A stretch of DNA of 45,559 bases, from positions 1 through 45,559 of the forward strand of contig JAEOTW010000255.1 in assembly GCA_016839655.1 (NCBI GenBank). The letters run 5' to 3'. This DNA is from Promethearchaeota archaeon. GTDB taxonomy: Archaea > Asgardarchaeota > Lokiarchaeia > Sigynarchaeales > SOKP01. Positions 35,546-44,538 of this stretch are shown here, one piece after another. Position numbers and translations under genes: made by a program. A model generated the notes under the pieces. That model did no database searches and was not told the origin of the DNA. It worked only from the letters and a program-made list of their open reading frames with translations. Within the stretch, counting starts at the first letter, position 1. The number at the start of each line of letters is the position of its first letter.

Positions 35546-36772
35546 ATGATTAAAAATGTAAATAAAGGACATACCTTATTAGTAAAAGGTCCAGCAAGAA
35601 TAACATTAGTAGAGGGAAAAGTCGATGTTTTTGGAAAAATATTTACTCCCGAAAAAGAGAAATCACCATCTGATACTTCAAATCTAAATGATGTATTAAT
35701 AGTACCAAGTGCGCAAAGTTATCCAATTTATGCTGTAGAGAAATCAAAATTAGATATTTATACTAGAACTGAAGAAAATCTTTTAAATATTGAAGAAAAT
35801 TCGATTTCTCCTGATTGGAGCGAAATAAAAGATTCTATCATAAAAACTTTAAAACAAACCCAAGGCGCTCCACTTAAAATCATGGTATTAGGAATTAGTA
35901 GCGGAAAAACTACTTTCATAAAGTATTTAGCTAACAATTTCCTGAAAGAAGGGTTGAAAGGAGGATATCTTGATTCTGATCTAGGTCAGCAAATAATTTA
36001 TATCCCCACTACAATAAATATTGGCTCTATTGATGATTATATTGTTTCAAGTGAAAATATTAATTCTGAGAAAACGATTTTTATTGGTGCTACTTTTCCA
36101 AAAGGAGATTACAAATTCATTGTTTCACTATCATGTAAGAGTTTAATTGATGATTACGTTATGATGAATAAGAGTATTGATTTTGTTTTAATCGATACAG
36201 ATGGTTGGATTAAAACTGAGGCAGGTATTATTTATAAAAACTTTTTTATTGACACTGTTGATCCCGATGTTTTGATAATTTTTCAAGATGAAACTGTCGA
36301 GGAACTTCAAACTATTGAAAAAACTTCTTCAAGCACTAGAAAAGATAGAAAGATTTTCTTAATTAAAGAGAAAAATAAATATTTTTATGAAAAAGATAAA
36401 GATGAAAGAAGATTTTTACGTCAAAGTCAATTTTCTAAGAAGTTTGAAGAGTTCCGTAAAATTTCAATTCCTATAGATGATATTAAGTTCATAAAAACAG
36501 AATATGATAAGGAGAAAGAACAAATTTTTGAAAAAGAGTTAGATGTTTATGAACTTATTAATCTTCCTTATCATTATGTAATAATTGGTTTAATGACAGA
36601 TAATTCTGAATTGATAGAGATAGGACTTCTATTTACAATAAATATTGAGAAGAATTATATCTTACTATATTCAAACTTAACTTATAAGGAACAACTCAAA
36701 GTAAAGAAAATATTAGTTGGATCTCTTAGATTAAGCATTAAAGGGAATCATCAAGGATATCTATATCTCTGA
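35546..36772 (+). CDS. Clp1/Grc3-like polynucleotide 5'-kinase
   Basis: Phosphorylates 5'-OH ends of RNA or DNA; archaeal homologues of eukaryotic Clp1 have this activity. The N-terminal beta-rich domain (1-85) begins NKGHTLLVKGPARITLVEG. The central kinase has Walker A GISSGKTT (116-123) and the family's substrate-side motif DSDLGQQ (143-149). A Walker B-like strand is FVLIDTDGWIKTEAG (about 213-227). A C-terminal domain of about 90 residues ends HHQGY-like as NHQGYLYL. 408 residues; starts ATG 35546. No splicing or ligase genes lie beside it. Confidence 0.88.
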   Translation: MIKNVNKGHTLLVKGPARITLVEGKVDVFGKIFTPEKEKSPSDTSNLNDVLIVPSAQSYPIYAVEKSKLDIYTRTEENLLNIEENSISPDWSEIKDSIIKTLKQTQGAPLKIMVLGISSGKTTFIKYLANNFLKEGLKGGYLDSDLGQQIIYIPTTINIGSIDDYIVSSENINSEKTIFIGATFPKGDYKFIVSLSCKSLIDDYVMMNKSIDFVLIDTDGWIKTEAGIIYKNFFIDTVDPDVLIIFQDETVEELQTIEKTSSSTRKDRKIFLIKEKNKYFYEKDKDERRFLRQSQFSKKFEEFRKISIPIDDIKFIKTEYDKEKEQIFEKELDVYELINLPYHYVIIGLMTDNSELIEIGLLFTINIEKNYILLYSNLTYKEQLKVKKILVGSLRLSIKGNHQGYLYL

Positions 36773-36868
36773 TTTTCTATTTTCTTATTAAATTAGTTTC
36801 CATTTTCAATACTTAGATATGAGTAATAAGACTAATTTTTTTAAATTGTGTTGTAATAATAATTATTT

Positions 36869-38314
36869 ATGGGAGAGGATCTTCTCACAAAGTTCCTAAA
36901 ACTAATGTCTTCAAAAATATCAGAATCAGATTTAGAATTAATTAATTTAGGAAAATCTCTAGGTTTAGATTTGGTATCATTCGCCGATTTGAGAGCCTCA
37001 CAAGAAGATATTTTTATAGATAACGTTAGAGATAAGACTTTATCGATGATGGAAATAGATAATGATAACATATTATATGATACAGATTCATTTTATGCTG
37101 GTAGCATTGATTTTATGGTATCTGATGAACCTGAAGGAAAAAAGTTCTTCCTTTTAGAAACAAATGGCGGATCTCACCGAGGACTTTCAATCATTACTAA
37201 AAAACAACAGTCTCTTCTATATGATGGATATATAGAAGCTATAAATCAAGCAATTTTTCGAAATAAGCTTAAAGATAAGAAAGTATTTGTTATAATTGGA
37301 GTACCTGTTAATGATGGATTAATCCATGAAAAAATAATAATGATAGAATATTTTAGGAAACATTTTAAAGCTAATGGGCATTCGGTTAAAATTTTTAATA
37401 CCGATAATTATGATAGAAACTTTAAAGCTGAAATTGTTTTTTTAATTGCAGATTATAAACAATTAGCCAAATCTCTTTCATTTACTAATAATTGGATTAA
37501 ATATAAAGGAGAAGAGGTAAACGTATTAATAGGAGATGGTATAACAAGACGTTTTAATAATAATAGATTTTTAGAATTAATTAAGCAAGATTTCCATAAA
37601 ATAAATTCAATTTTAGTAAACCCTATTTTTAATATCACTGATGATAAATCTCTAACATATTTAGCAAGCTATTTTAGTAAAGAATTACTTAAAAAATATA
37701 ATTTAAAGTACTTAATGTTCACAAAAGCATATGATGAGAATGAGTTAATTGAAAAATTAAATTTTCTCATTAAGGAATATAAAAAATCATTTATTATTAA
37801 ACCTAGTGGAGGTTCTGGAGGAGCAGGCGTTATACCTATATCAAAAGATGAGGATCTTCATAATATTGAAAATTTAGTTGATGCAAGTAAAAAGGAATTT
37901 TTTACTAAGTTTATGAAAAATCGTAATCCTTTCCCATATACGATTCAGGAGATGGCTAATTTCTCCTTAATTGATTGGAAAGGAGGTAAACATACTTTTG
38001 ATTTACGAATATATCTAGCTCAACGAGAAGGTAAAGTTATCCCTATTGGAGGATTAGCAAGAATTGCACGAGAAGAATTTATTAATAAGATAAACCTAAA
38101 CAAGCAAGAATTTGTAGTAAATTTATCTGGTTTTAATGGCCAAATTGAAGTTGAACGTGGTATAGGGTTTTCAGAAAAAAACTGTGGTTTATTAAATTTA
38201 AAAAAAGAAGATTTTGCTAATATGTTCTGTATTGGTTGCGCTTTATTTGCTGCCATAACAAAAAATTATAATAAAATCATCAATTTCTCAGACTGGAAAA
38301 AAATTATTGTTTGA
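36869..38314 (+). CDS. ATP-grasp ligase-like protein of unknown substrate
   Basis: A 481-residue protein with an ATP-grasp core in its C-terminal half: the Gly-rich loop KPSGGSGGAGV (311-321), the hinge YTIQEMANF (357-365), FDLRIYLAQREGKVIPIGG (377-395), and an NLSGFNG segment near 418 with likely metal-binding Asn. The N-terminal half contains LLETNGGSHRG (95-105) and a pre-ATP-grasp-like Rossmann part. ATP-grasp enzymes join a carboxylate to an amine or thiol through an acyl phosphate. It is tightly coupled to the next gene, an M14 carboxypeptidase-like protein. Peptide or amino-acid ligation is a fair inference, but the substrate is unknown. Confidence 0.8.
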   Translation: MGEDLLTKFLKLMSSKISESDLELINLGKSLGLDLVSFADLRASQEDIFIDNVRDKTLSMMEIDNDNILYDTDSFYAGSIDFMVSDEPEGKKFFLLETNGGSHRGLSIITKKQQSLLYDGYIEAINQAIFRNKLKDKKVFVIIGVPVNDGLIHEKIIMIEYFRKHFKANGHSVKIFNTDNYDRNFKAEIVFLIADYKQLAKSLSFTNNWIKYKGEEVNVLIGDGITRRFNNNRFLELIKQDFHKINSILVNPIFNITDDKSLTYLASYFSKELLKKYNLKYLMFTKAYDENELIEKLNFLIKEYKKSFIIKPSGGSGGAGVIPISKDEDLHNIENLVDASKKEFFTKFMKNRNPFPYTIQEMANFSLIDWKGGKHTFDLRIYLAQREGKVIPIGGLARIAREEFINKINLNKQEFVVNLSGFNGQIEVERGIGFSEKNCGLLNLKKEDFANMFCIGCALFAAITKNYNKIINFSDWKKIIV

Positions 38315-38315
38315 T

Positions 38316-39476
38316 ATGAACCTTGAAACGTTAAAGTCATTATTAGATATTTCTAAACGAGAAATATTATATAAAAAAATTCTAAATGAATTAGAATTAG
38401 TTAAAAAGTTAAACTACGTTAGTTATCAGATATATCAGCATTCTGATATCACTATACCTGTTATTAAAATTGCTAGTATTTCTAAATTCGATGATTGCAA
38501 TCACGTAAAGATCTTTATTGGTGCTCAACATAATGAATATAACGGCTTATTTAGTATGCTAAAATTTTTTAAATTGTTATGTGAAAAAAAAATAGAATTC
38601 AATGAAGTTGTAAAAGCAGATCAGATCTTGATTTTTCTACCTTTGTTAAACCCTTATGGATTTAGAAATCCTAAAAAATCAAATAAATCTGGCTATTATC
38701 TAGAAAATGGTACAAATCTTAATAGGTATTGGTGTAAAGCATTCCTTTCTGATCGTAGTAGTGAGTATGATAATTTAAATGGTAAAATCCTCCCTGAACA
38801 AGTAATTATTGTTAAACAAATACTACAAGAATATTGGGATAAACACAATATAAATTTATATATACTTGATTTTCATGAGACTTCATTACTAGAACGCTTC
38901 CCAATTGAATTGTGTAAAAATCTGAATCCTTTCTATAAGTTTGATCATTGGTTAAAGGAAGGGATAATCTTAAATATTATGAAATTGTATGATGTTCCTT
39001 ATTATCGGAAACCATTGTTCTTTAAATGTAATCCTTCTGCTGATCATACACACTTAAATTTAACTCATAAACAAATTGAGAGCGTTTTTGAAAAATTAAA
39101 TGAATATGTATCAAGAAATCAAGGAAAGGGTAAATTACCTTTTTATTTCTGCTACAATGATAAAAGCAAAGATTATTGCTTAAAATTAGCAAATATTGTG
39201 TATAATAATATGAAAGAAAAATTATGGGATACCTTTTTCCCTGGTTTTAATCATAATTTCATAAACCATGGATGTTTTGTGAATATGAGTAATTTAACTT
39301 CTCGACCGAATATTTATTCTATGGAATTAGAGTCTCAGAAACATTTCTTTAATATTTTTCAAGAAATTAATGAATCAAAATTGGATCCTAAATATTTCGA
39401 AAAAAAACTTAATCTTATTAATGTTAGTATAGAATTAGCTCTCGAAGCTATTAAAGTTATGATCAATCTATTTTAA
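38316..39476 (+). CDS. M14-family zinc carboxypeptidase-like protein
   Basis: About 386 residues with M14 landmarks: the first metal motif region IGAQHNEYNG (near 71-80 of the longer form), PLLNPYGF (about 112-119), GTNLNRYW (135-142), the second metal-site strand LDFHET (187-192) and a catalytic-Glu candidate in SMELES near 345. The first motif reads H-x-E instead of H-x-x-E, so metal binding may be altered. I chose the ATG at 38316, one base after the stop of the ATP-grasp gene; a TTG at 38307 would overlap that gene by 8 bases. M14 enzymes remove C-terminal or side-chain-linked amino acids, or deacylate amides. Confidence 0.75.
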   Translation: MNLETLKSLLDISKREILYKKILNELELVKKLNYVSYQIYQHSDITIPVIKIASISKFDDCNHVKIFIGAQHNEYNGLFSMLKFFKLLCEKKIEFNEVVKADQILIFLPLLNPYGFRNPKKSNKSGYYLENGTNLNRYWCKAFLSDRSSEYDNLNGKILPEQVIIVKQILQEYWDKHNINLYILDFHETSLLERFPIELCKNLNPFYKFDHWLKEGIILNIMKLYDVPYYRKPLFFKCNPSADHTHLNLTHKQIESVFEKLNEYVSRNQGKGKLPFYFCYNDKSKDYCLKLANIVYNNMKEKLWDTFFPGFNHNFINHGCFVNMSNLTSRPNIYSMELESQKHFFNIFQEINESKLDPKYFEKKLNLINVSIELALEAIKVMINLF

Positions 39477-39486
39477 TTATCTGCTT

Positions 39487-40485
39487 TTATGGTTTTAGGA
39501 AATTAAGACAAGCTCCAACTAAAATACATTCGTTTTTCTTTTGTGAATGTCCACCTTTCTTTAATATTATTACATTTCTCTCAGGGGATTCCAGAACCAA
39601 TCTATTTTCTTCTAAATTTTTAAATTTTATAATTCTATCATTTTTGCAATGTATTAACATAACTCTTTTTGAATAGTCATTCCAATCTTCTGGAGTTACC
39701 TCTTCTTTTACTTTTTTTATTGATAAATATGGCGATAACTGGATATTTTCTTCGATATTAGGAAATATTTTCACACTCTTGACTAAATAACTCAACATGA
39801 TAATAGGATTAGATTTTGGAATGTTTTGCTTGTAATGTGATATTGAAGAAATCGCGATAATTTTCTCAATATCTCTATTTTTAAAACCCGCAGATAGAAT
39901 TGTAATTGCTCCTATACTAAAACCAATACAATATATTTTTTTTTTTGAAAATTCATCTTGATTTCTTACCCATTCAATAACTTTTTTAAAATCTTCAATA
40001 CGTTTTAAAAAATCACTTCTTTTTCCTGTTTTTTTTGATTTTCCTGAACCTCTTGCATCATACGCTAAAACTGTATAACCTTGATAAGCGAATGGAAAAT
40101 AAAAGTACTGAAGTGTTTCTTTGGTGTCAGAAAAGCCATGGCACACTATAATGATGGCATTTTTTAAAGCGACTTTGGATTCATTCCGATTTTTTACTAA
40201 GTTTGCAGATAATTGTCCATCAGAAACATCGATGTTTACTGTCGAAACAATTAGATCCTTGAGTAAAAGCTTTCTCCATCGATCAAACCAGAGATCTCTA
40301 AAAGACCAGTAAATTTCAAAAGGCACATAAATAATTAAAAAGGTTGTAACAGATAAAGTAAAACACTTTGAGAAAGCTGAAGTGTAACAGGGATTTCCAA
40401 ATGAAACATTAACTTCCCAAATATACCAACTAATTAAAATATCGATAAATATTAATACAATACGCTTTAAAATGTTTGAAAGCAA
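39487..40485 (-). CDS. membrane-anchored alpha/beta hydrolase
   Basis: 332 residues. Two N-terminal hydrophobic segments (IVLIFIDILISWYIW, about 9-23, and a longer one at about 43-60) anchor the protein. The catalytic part follows: IIVCHGFSDTKE (about 111-122), AYDARGSGKSKKTG (about 140-153), nucleophile elbow GFSIGAI (about 188-194), acid in HCKNDRII (about 283-290) and the His in KKGGHSQ (about 311-317). Similar proteins are described as lysophospholipase- or peptidase-like hydrolases. The substrate is unknown. ATG at 40485; convergent with the M14 gene. Confidence 0.8.
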   Translation of the reverse strand: MLSNILKRIVLIFIDILISWYIWEVNVSFGNPCYTSAFSKCFTLSVTTFLIIYVPFEIYWSFRDLWFDRWRKLLLKDLIVSTVNIDVSDGQLSANLVKNRNESKVALKNAIIIVCHGFSDTKETLQYFYFPFAYQGYTVLAYDARGSGKSKKTGKRSDFLKRIEDFKKVIEWVRNQDEFSKKKIYCIGFSIGAITILSAGFKNRDIEKIIAISSISHYKQNIPKSNPIIMLSYLVKSVKIFPNIEENIQLSPYLSIKKVKEEVTPEDWNDYSKRVMLIHCKNDRIIKFKNLEENRLVLESPERNVIILKKGGHSQKKNECILVGACLNFLKP

Positions 40486-40553
40486 GATATTCCCTAAAAG
40501 AGTATTATCTAAAATAAAATTGTTTCTAAATTAAAAAAAATAAAAAATAAAAA

Positions 40554-40868
40554 TTATGGCTTTTTTGGTTTTGGACATCCATAATCATGTGCTATTTTAC
40601 AATCTGGTTTACTTCTTAACCCAGGACAAGGTTTACATTTAACATCTCGTAACAATTTCACAACATCATCAACTTCCATACCAAATTCTTCATCTTCAGT
40701 TTCATCTTCAATCATATCGTCGTCATCTGGGATTTCATATATCACATCTTCTTCTAAGTTATCTTTCCAATCATCTAGATCTATTAATTCATCTCCATCT
40801 TCATCTGTTTTTCCACTTGGAACTTCAAATTCATCTTCTTCAGTTGGAGCACTCTTTTTTTTAGCCAT
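40554..40868 (-). CDS. acidic protein with Cys-rich C-terminal tail
   Basis: Not recognised. About 104 residues: a short basic start (MAKKK), about 60 residues dominated by Asp and Glu (for example DDDDMIEDETEDEEFG), then a C-terminal motif with four cysteines, CKPCPG, DCKIAHDYGC and a Pro/Lys end. The cysteines could hold a zinc or Fe-S site, while the acidic part is probably disordered. The start chosen is the ATG at 40868; an earlier ATG adds three residues. It stands alone between the membrane hydrolase and the DNA methyltransferase genes. Confidence 0.7.
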   Translation of the reverse strand: MAKKKSAPTEEDEFEVPSGKTDEDGDELIDLDDWKDNLEEDVIYEIPDDDDMIEDETEDEEFGMEVDDVVKLLRDVKCKPCPGLRSKPDCKIAHDYGCPKPKKP

Positions 40869-40986
40869 ATCTCTCACTTAAAATTTTAATTGATTTTTAC
40901 TTGTTTTTAGTTTTATTATATAATTTTTGCTAAAATTTAATTTTAATTCGATTTTGTTTAAAGGAATATACTACGAGAATTGTTTT

Positions 40987-43089
40987 CTAAATGAAATTAT
41001 TTTTTATTACATTATCTACTTGATTTATCAATTCTTTGTTGCTATGTAATGTTGTATACAATTTGATTATTTCAGGTAAAAGATGATCTAATTCATTTAA
41101 GGCGTAAACACTATAATTTTTTACTTCAAAATTATGAATAAAAACTATAGATGGAATTTGTTTTAGTTTTATTTTTAAATCTAGTAAATCTCTCAGAATA
41201 TTATAGTCTAAATTTGATTTTAAGTACAATTCATCTAAATATAACAACTTCACTAGTGAATTACTTAACTTATTGAAAAAATTTAGATATTTGTTTATTT
41301 TGTCATTGTATTTTTTATAGAACTTCTCTAATTGAGTATTTTCTATAATTCCAAATTTATATGAATTGAATTCATAATTTAATTGCGAAAGTAGTTGTAA
41401 AATTTTTCCTAAATGTGATAAAAACATAGGTAATTTTCTTGGCATTGGGAGTCTCTTAATGAAACTGCCATTAAATCTCAAATATCCTCCTGCCATATGT
41501 AATGTACTAAATAATGATTTAAACACTGAATCCATAAAATGAGAATTAAATATTGTTAGAAGAATGAATAATTGATCAGTATTTAATGATGGAATTTTGA
41601 TAAAATAAAGACCAGTTATATTCACAAATACACCTGGATCATAAAAGAATGTTAAATCTTTTGCGATTTCTCTAAAAATTAGTTTTTCGCTAGTGAGCTC
41701 ACTCCATATATCCTCAAAATTAGGATTATATTTAAAATAGGATATTTTAAGATCTCTACCCATAATTTTTATTCTTTTATTAAATTTTATTTGATATTTT
41801 TCAATGTTCCCTGTTCCAATTAATAATAAATCATTATCAGATTGAGCTTTATCACTAATATTATCATAATATTTGCTGTATTCTAAAAAACCAAAAGGTC
41901 GATAAAGAATTTTCAAATCTTCGAAGGTTTCAGCAAAAGTTTTAAAGTTTTTAAATAAATATGTTAATAATTTTACATTACCTGAAACAGGAATTACTTT
42001 TGAGGGGAATTGATTAATTAGATTTTGATTAAATTTTATTGTTTCAATTCTATCATTATTTGTTAACTCACTCATTCTTTTAAATGATTTAATGGTTATT
42101 TCTTTCATCTTTTTTTTATTATTTTTTTTCAGCGATAATATTATTGGGTACGTAGCTGCGTTTTGAAATATGGGTAGAGATGAAATATTTATGATTTCTT
42201 TTAATTCTGATTCATTTAATAACAATGATCTGACTTTAATACCATAATCCGCAGATAGGAATTTATTTGGTAAAATAAATGAGAGATATCCTTTATCATT
42301 TAATAATTCTAAAGATCTCTCGATAAATAATATAGAGAGATCAAATAAACGATAAGCAGATTGATACCTCTTACTCAATTTTTTTTTTAATTCTAGATCC
42401 TTTATTTTTTTATTTTCTACATATGGAGGATTTCCAACAATGATATCAAATTTATCAGAATTAAATTCTAAAAGAAAATCCAAATTGAAGATGTTTAATT
42501 TAATATTTAATTTTTCAATGAAGTGGTTAATACTTGTGAATTTTAGTCCCTTAAAGTCGGAATTAAAAGAGTTCAAATCATCTAGAGTATTAGATAAAAA
42601 CCAATTTATTAATCGCAGTTTTGAAATGATGGAAGCGGATTTTTCAATTTCAATAGCATATAGATTTTTCTCAATTATTGTTTTTTTAATTTTAATATTT
42701 GATAATTCAGGATTTATTATTTTATGAATTTTATATAATTTCTCTGCTACTGATATTAAAAATCTCCCAGAACCACATGAGGGATCCAAAATCCTTATAC
42801 TTTTAATCATTTCAGAAAGTTTTTCTTTAATCTCTTGATTTCTATTTAATTGGACAGAGATTTCTTCTAAACTGAAATCAAATTGATGATTTTTTAAAAA
42901 ATCAGAACGCTCTTGAAAGTATAGTTGAAAGACATTTGAAACCATATAATCTACGATTTGAATTGGAGTATAAATTATACCCAGATTACGATTTTTATTT
43001 TGGTTAAGCAGTTTTTGGTTTTCAAAGTCCAGTATTTGCTTTTCAATCAAAGATATTATTTCTTGAGCTTGCATTTCATCATTTAACAA
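40987..43089 (-). CDS. adenine-specific DNA methyltransferase (N6, Eco57I/TaqI-like), no nuclease seen
   Basis: 700 residues. Class I methyltransferase with motif I ILDPSCGSGRFLISVAEKLY (100-119) and the catalytic motif NPPY (220-223) in FDIIVGNPPYVENKK. The C-terminal part (about 380-600) has the TaqI/Eco57I-like specificity-domain pattern, including GGYLRFNGSFIKRLPMP. The N-terminal 50 residues (NLGIIYTPIQIVDYMVSNVF) are the usual lead-in and contain no visible PD-(D/E)xK nuclease. It is therefore a solitary methyltransferase or a degraded type IIG enzyme. The target sequence is unknown. No helicase, nuclease or specificity gene lies beside it. Confidence 0.9.
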   Translation of the reverse strand: MLNDEMQAQEIISLIEKQILDFENQKLLNQNKNRNLGIIYTPIQIVDYMVSNVFQLYFQERSDFLKNHQFDFSLEEISVQLNRNQEIKEKLSEMIKSIRILDPSCGSGRFLISVAEKLYKIHKIINPELSNIKIKKTIIEKNLYAIEIEKSASIISKLRLINWFLSNTLDDLNSFNSDFKGLKFTSINHFIEKLNIKLNIFNLDFLLEFNSDKFDIIVGNPPYVENKKIKDLELKKKLSKRYQSAYRLFDLSILFIERSLELLNDKGYLSFILPNKFLSADYGIKVRSLLLNESELKEIINISSLPIFQNAATYPIILSLKKNNKKKMKEITIKSFKRMSELTNNDRIETIKFNQNLINQFPSKVIPVSGNVKLLTYLFKNFKTFAETFEDLKILYRPFGFLEYSKYYDNISDKAQSDNDLLLIGTGNIEKYQIKFNKRIKIMGRDLKISYFKYNPNFEDIWSELTSEKLIFREIAKDLTFFYDPGVFVNITGLYFIKIPSLNTDQLFILLTIFNSHFMDSVFKSLFSTLHMAGGYLRFNGSFIKRLPMPRKLPMFLSHLGKILQLLSQLNYEFNSYKFGIIENTQLEKFYKKYNDKINKYLNFFNKLSNSLVKLLYLDELYLKSNLDYNILRDLLDLKIKLKQIPSIVFIHNFEVKNYSVYALNELDHLLPEIIKLYTTLHSNKELINQVDNVIKNNFI

Positions 43090-43198
43090 TTAGAATTTCA
43101 TTATATAATTCTTTATTTATAAAAATGCTAAAAACTTTAATAAAAATAATAGAACTAATTTAAAATAATTAAAATTAACAATTTAAATACATTTCAAT

Positions 43199-44098
43199 TT
43201 GATTGAAAATTCCTTTTTACTTGATATAATAAAGACTCCTCAAAGAATCTCTAAACTAAAATTTGATGATATATCAATAATATTAAAGACAGTAAAGAAA
43301 ATATTTGAGGAGGAAAATCTACTTTTAGAGTTCTGTGTTAATAATAAAACAGATTTAGTTTATGTAATAGGAGATATTCATGGAAATTTAGAAACCTTGA
43401 TGGAATTAATTAAAATTATAAATATAAATAATCCTAAAAAAGTTATTTTCCTCGGTGATATTGTTGATCGTGGACCAAAGCAATTAGAATGTCTACTTAT
43501 AATATTTGCTCTAAAGATTCTTTTCCCTTTAAAATATTATTTAATAAGAGGAAATCACGAAACTCTTGAAATTAATCAATATTATGGCTTTTTTCAAGAT
43601 TTTCTTCTAAGATTTAATGATCAAAGTAAGTTCAATGAAATTATAGATGTTTATAATACTCTCCCAATATGTGGAGTAGTTAACGAGACAATTTTATGCT
43701 TACATGGAGGAATTCCACAAGATCTTGAAATTCTAAGTAAATTAAAAGGTAAAAAATGTAAAGAATTTAGTTATTTGTTTACTTCTAATGCACAAAGCAT
43801 ATCTCAAATAATGTGGAATGATCCTAAATCGGATTTACAAGGATTTTCCGACAGTTTTAGAGGTCCAGATATAAGATTTTTTGGAAACGATGCTTTTGAG
43901 GCGTTTATGAGACATAATAATCTTAGTTATCTTATTAGAGCCCATGAATGTTTTCCTGAGGGATATCGATGGTTCTTTAAGAAAAAATTATTATCAATAT
44001 TCTCATCTGCAAATTATAGAGGTGAATATTCTCCTAATCCTGCATCTTACGCAATAATTAAAAATGATGAGGTTATACCAAAACTCTTAAAATTATAG
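43199..44098 (+). CDS. PPP-family serine/threonine protein phosphatase
   Basis: A 299-residue metallophosphatase of the PP1/PP2A/PP2B type. All signatures are present: GDIHGN (58-63), GDIVDRG (86-92), RGNHE (117-121), LHGGIP (168-173), IRAHE (246-250) and a terminal SSANYRGEYSPNPAS where eukaryotic enzymes have FSAPNYCGE. The insertion and C-terminal metal-binding His positions fit the eukaryotic-like branch more than the short bacterial one. It removes phosphate from protein Ser/Thr. The start is TTG at 43199. No matching kinase adjoins it, although a RIO kinase lies 1.1 kb away. Confidence 0.93.
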   Translation: MIENSFLLDIIKTPQRISKLKFDDISIILKTVKKIFEEENLLLEFCVNNKTDLVYVIGDIHGNLETLMELIKIININNPKKVIFLGDIVDRGPKQLECLLIIFALKILFPLKYYLIRGNHETLEINQYYGFFQDFLLRFNDQSKFNEIIDVYNTLPICGVVNETILCLHGGIPQDLEILSKLKGKKCKEFSYLFTSNAQSISQIMWNDPKSDLQGFSDSFRGPDIRFFGNDAFEAFMRHNNLSYLIRAHECFPEGYRWFFKKKLLSIFSSANYRGEYSPNPASYAIIKNDEVIPKLLKL

Positions 44099-44163
44099 AG
44101 CAAAATTTATATAATATTTAGAGGTCTTATGTAAGAGTTTATTATCTAATTTAATTATAATAT

Positions 44164-44427
44164 CTATGTAAGTTGGGAAGCATCTGGTTTTATGAATAGG
44201 AGATTATTGCCTCGGATGAAAATTTCGTTATATTTTGCCATAGGCGTCCCATCTAATAGCTCAGTAGCATCTTCAAGGATCATGTTCATGTAGGCATCTA
44301 TTTCCTTTAATAAACCTCTATATTCAGTTCCATCTTTTAATCTGAGCAAAATTACTGAACCTTGGCTATTTTGCAGAATTTGTAAAGGATTTTTTGATCT
44401 TTGTGGACTATTATTTCGACTTGACAT
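44164..44427 (-). CDS. Sm-like archaeal protein (LSm/SmAP)
   Basis: An 87-residue RNA-binding protein that forms a heptameric ring and binds U-rich RNA. Sm1 motif: VILLRLKDGTEYRGLLKEIDAYMNM (about 25-49), with the conserved Gly and Asp residues. Sm2 motif: EIFIRGNNLLFI (about 68-79), including RGNN, the usual RGxN form. The N-terminus is an Asn/Ser-rich extension (SSRNNSPQRSKNP). ATG at 44427. It is monocistronic between the phosphatase and a methyltransferase. Confidence 0.95.
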   Translation of the reverse strand: MSSRNNSPQRSKNPLQILQNSQGSVILLRLKDGTEYRGLLKEIDAYMNMILEDATELLDGTPMAKYNEIFIRGNNLLFIKPDASQLT

Positions 44428-44538
44428 TTTTAATTCTTATATCAAAAAATTATTATTATATTTATAGAAAAGATAATTTAAAGATAGAATTTTTTGAATT
44501 AAAACCTTACGACATTGAAAAATTAAAAATAAATTTGT

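Noticed and set aside
40987..44098. A defence island formed by the DNA methyltransferase and the PPP phosphatase
   Set aside because: The genes are divergent, each with its own start region, and no nuclease, helicase, transposase or BREX/DISARM-type partner is present.
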